Source of the DNA: Stictocephala bisonia
Taxonomy: Eukaryota > Arthropoda > Insecta > Hemiptera > Membracidae
Assembly (NCBI GenBank): GCA_035578905.1
Contig: JAQJVL010001196.1
Span: 124,001 to 188,000 of the forward strand
Length of the DNA stretch: 64,000 nucleotides
Direction of reading: 5' to 3'
Part shown: positions 61,201-64,000 of the stretch, piece after piece
How the letters are laid out: every line of letters starts with the position of its first letter
How positions within the stretch are numbered: the stretch's first letter is position 1
The notes under the pieces: model-generated
Database searches by the model: none
Seen by the model: the letters and a program-made list of their open reading frames with translations, nothing else
Told to the model about the DNA's origin: nothing
Made by a program: the position numbers and the translations under genes

Positions 61201-61446
61201 CTCCCCTTTATAAAGTGAATGAAAAATATTATTCACATAGTTTTTTATAGATTTTAATTTTTTTTTTTTGATTTTTATCATAAATAGATATAACAAAAAA
61301 GCATAACACATCTATCATAAATAAAAAATAATGAAATTTGAAACATAAAATATTCAGTTTTGCATTATTTCCAAAATATACGATTCTAATGACTTAATTA
61401 CTCTATCTTTTGTCTTAAAATACGTGCTTTCATTGGTGTTAGAAAA
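58251..61446. other. Long AT-rich stretch without a gene
   Basis: About 3.2 kb. A balanced patch at 58550-58830 contains an AATAAATAAATA run (about 58692) that may be the tail of a decayed retroposon. Its body (CCCCAGGTTGATACC ... CGGAAAACACG) was not matched elsewhere in the window. No open frame above 60 codons is present. Confidence 0.4.
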
Positions 61447-61518
61447 ATATAGTACTTCATAGGAGTATTGAACGTTTATAAATATAGTACTTCATAGGAG
61501 TATTGAACGTTTATAAAT
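61447..61518. repeat. 35-bp tandem duplication
   Basis: AGTACTTCATAGGAGTATTG and the rest of a 35-base unit occur twice without a mismatch (starting 61451 and 61486). A perfect match suggests a very recent duplication, or a sequence assembly artefact. Confidence 0.85.
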
Positions 61519-61719
61519 CATATTAGTAATTTATATTCTAGTTATAAGTTTTATCAATAGTTAAATCTAAATAAAAACTAGTAGTAAGTCTTATAGTAGT
61601 AACGGTAGTACCAGTATGATGGCTATAAGAAGGAATTTCTCTCATAGGCATAAAAGGTAATAACACGCGTCAGTAGTTTTATTAGACCCTCGTTATAGCA
61701 GGAACAATAAAAACTATTT

Positions 61720-62770
61720 TATAAGTAGTAGCCAAACTTTAATGACCTGTCATCACTTGATAATGTTCTTCATAACCGGTAACCAATTTGAATTTTAAAC
61801 TGACGGTTTTCAAGCGGATTAAATATCTGGGGAATATTTCAAAAACATAACAGATATATTTATACATTATCAAGTTTAAATTGTCTTCTAGACGCTCACT
61901 CATACTTTCAAACAGATCAGAATATACATTTTTATTAATGTTCGGATGTGTTTAGAAACGTTTTCATATTACAATTTAAATCTTCACCAGTTTTTGTCAT
62001 ATTTCCTTTAGTGTCTGACTTTAAAAATCTGCCCATAACATTACTACGGTAACTTTGGAAATCACTGAATCATAAGTTGAGTGTTGTTGATCCAAGCTAG
62101 AACCTTCTCATGTCTGTATAGGATGAAGAAACACGCATTTTTATTTTATAACTAAATACTAACGTAATACTTGAGTGAGTACAGAACTTGAAGTGAATAT
62201 TATCGTTGTTCCGACAAATGCGAACGACGCAGCGTTAAGACATGTCAGGTGGTTTAGGCAAGACAGGGAGGGGTTAGATATGGTTTTTTGTATTTTATGG
62301 TATCTGTAATGAAAAATTACATTTTACTAACGTGAAGGTATAAAAATATACCAATTAATTTGCAGACACAACTCATATTTATTTTATACAGATTTTTATT
62401 GTTATAATTTAACTAGGAAGTAGTACTAAACACTGAAGATAATAATAAAAACGTTTAAAATGTTTAAGTCAGAACACAGAAAATAAATTATATTCGTTAT
62501 TATAACTACGAATAAAAGTTGATTACTACAATTTAGCTTTAGTTTAGTTACTGATGATCCTCATTACACAAAGACCATTCCACAGGTGGTTAGTCACGTA
62601 CTTAATGATACATACATGTATGCTCTTATACAATAATTACCTACAACACAGCTTCATTACGTAACCTTAATGACAGCCCCATTCCCTGACAGGTCAAACA
62701 CGGATTTTATTAAATTCTGGTATTTATTAAAGTAATTGAAAATTTTTTAAGAAGCTAAGATTTAACATGT
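61720..62770 (+). repeat. Segmental copy B2 (direct partner at 46600-48030)
   Basis: See A2 for the matching blocks. This copy is about 380 bases shorter than its partner. Confidence 0.7.
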
Positions 62771-64000
62771 TTATACTCACAACAAAAATGCTTAAAGTAA
62801 ACATACAAAACTAAAAAGCTTAATACTGCAGTTAATTAGTGTTATTTTGTGTAATAGGACATTTATTCAAAGAATGATACATCATTTTAAATGAATACAT
62901 TTTTTAATATCTCTGTTTCCTGCCAATTAACAAAAACTTCCTAAACTAACTATAATACAAACTAAGTAGTGCAGCAAAAAATTATTATAAAATAATAAGT
63001 ATAATACTTTCAGCAAGAAAAAATAAATATATTATGTTTTTCATAAACGTAAGAACTTAAAACTGATCACTATTCATAATAAACAAGATGACAAGAAAAT
63101 CTTTAGATCCCTAGACTATTATTTACATGGGAAATACCCATAGTTACACGGTTTCTCCTTGACCAGTTTGCCCATTACGTACTTAGTGAGAGCTAATCTA
63201 TTTTGACGCCTACTTTTGTTGGTAAGTTTGATGGTGGAATGGAAGTTTATATAACTTAAACTTATTTTACTTGGAATTTCGTCAAGCAGACAAAGTAAAC
63301 TCATTGAAAAGGTGATCTGATAATTTACCTAATATATTTAACTCGATATTGTCACCTAAACCAGCCGACCACACAACGGTTGACATTGCATCTATAAACC
63401 TGGTGAATCAAGATAGAGGGATAGAGAGGGTTTGAGTCTTACTATAGAGAGAAATTAGATTCAAAGTCGCCAAACAATGCTGTTAGAGTTATTGTGTTTA
63501 GGACTTCATGGTTACTTGAAAGGTCTTCGGTCGATCTAAACATTTAGTAGATCGATAATCATAAACATATTTCAGTGCTTAGTTAAACCACTTCAAGATT
63601 CATATCTATATTTACCTTAACTTAGATAATATTGTCTTAGTTTCATATGTACTGTGACGTAACTTACATAATCTACACTAAGTGATTAGCCTACGTTGTT
63701 GTTTACACTAGAAAAAATGTTATTTAGCTAAGGTTGAGTTAATGACAAAGTCCAGCACAGTGAAAAGGTGTTTGACAACTTAACTCTGTCTTGGCTTACG
63801 TCAACCGCTCACAATGTAAGACCTAATTGGACGAACTCGTGTCAGTTTTTCATTATAGACCATCATAAGTCACCAGAACTTAGTCATTACCAACATAATG
63901 ATGCTTTGAGTGTGAGTTCAACACGCTCATAAATGTAAAGCTGACATGGCACTGCTTGTGTCTCGTAAAACAGTCATCCCTTCATAACGTGATTTGAAAG
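62771..64000. other. No supported gene
   Basis: AT-rich to about 63.1 kb, then somewhat more balanced. A 61-codon minus-strand frame at 63119-63304 has no recognisable domain. No transposon ends or tandem repeats were identified. Confidence 0.4.

Overview
This window looks like repeat-rich, gene-poor nuclear DNA from an arthropod, most likely an insect. The signs are an AT-rich composition, degraded LINE and Penelope-like retroelements, tRNA-derived SINEs with A-rich or AAATA tails, non-autonomous hAT and pogo-like DNA transposons, and many minisatellites. I would guess a hemipteran, but with low confidence, because that rests only on a general impression of the LINE proteins. I found no intact protein-coding gene, no convincing functional tRNA or rRNA gene, no operon and no CRISPR array. 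Most long open frames are side effects of tandem repeats whose unit length is a multiple of three.

Layout. 0-8.4 kb: quiet AT-rich DNA with tRNA-like and SINE-like pieces, a perfect 22-bp hairpin, a pair of diverged repeat copies (2.56 and 5.26 kb), a SINE at 4.07 kb and the 3' end of a LINE at 7.75-8.42 kb with a TTTGA-repeat tail. 8.4-17 kb: mostly empty apart from a 42-bp tandem array (13.4-14.1 kb) and SINE-like fragments. 17.3-19.7 kb: a broken Penelope-like element on the minus strand (reverse transcriptase plus GIY-YIG endonuclease), with an inverted piece of its own 3' region at its 5' side and hammerhead-like motifs at both ends. 20.4-23.7 kb: a segment that recurs inverted at 48.9-52.1 kb, here carrying 69-bp and 40-bp arrays. 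25.7-32.1 kb: dispersed repeats, a 160-168-bp array (27.66-29.16 kb), an unrecognised open region (30.6-31.0 kb) and a 42/44/45-bp array (31.04-32.14 kb).

32.4-34.15 kb: a segment that recurs directly at 52.6-54.75 kb. 34.34-41.90 kb: a 7.56-kb array of a 46-bp satellite with about 165 units and visible variant zones. 42.5-45.5 kb: a pogo-like and a hAT-like non-autonomous transposon, a 36-bp array and a 27-bp perfect hairpin. 46.6-48.0 kb recurs directly at 61.7-62.8 kb. 48.9-52.1 kb: the inverted copy of 20.4-23.7 kb, holding a Jockey-like LINE fragment with a hAT-like inverted-repeat element at its edge. 53.14-53.79 kb: a 31-bp array. 55.77-56.7 kb: a decayed 34-36-bp array. 56.9-58.3 kb: two members of a retroposon family whose tail is also at 26.4-26.7 kb. 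58.3-64 kb: mostly plain AT-rich sequence.

The main message is architectural. The window is built from local direct and inverted segmental duplications, each decorated with different, unrelated tandem arrays and transposons. About 14 kb (roughly a fifth) is tandem repeat. I did not find a clear novel protein-based system. The best second-look candidates are the zoned 46-bp satellite, the duplicated/inverted block structure, the Penelope element with hammerhead-like ends, and the unexplained open region feeding into the 31-kb repeat array. All coordinates of decayed repeats are approximate because alignments were made by eye.
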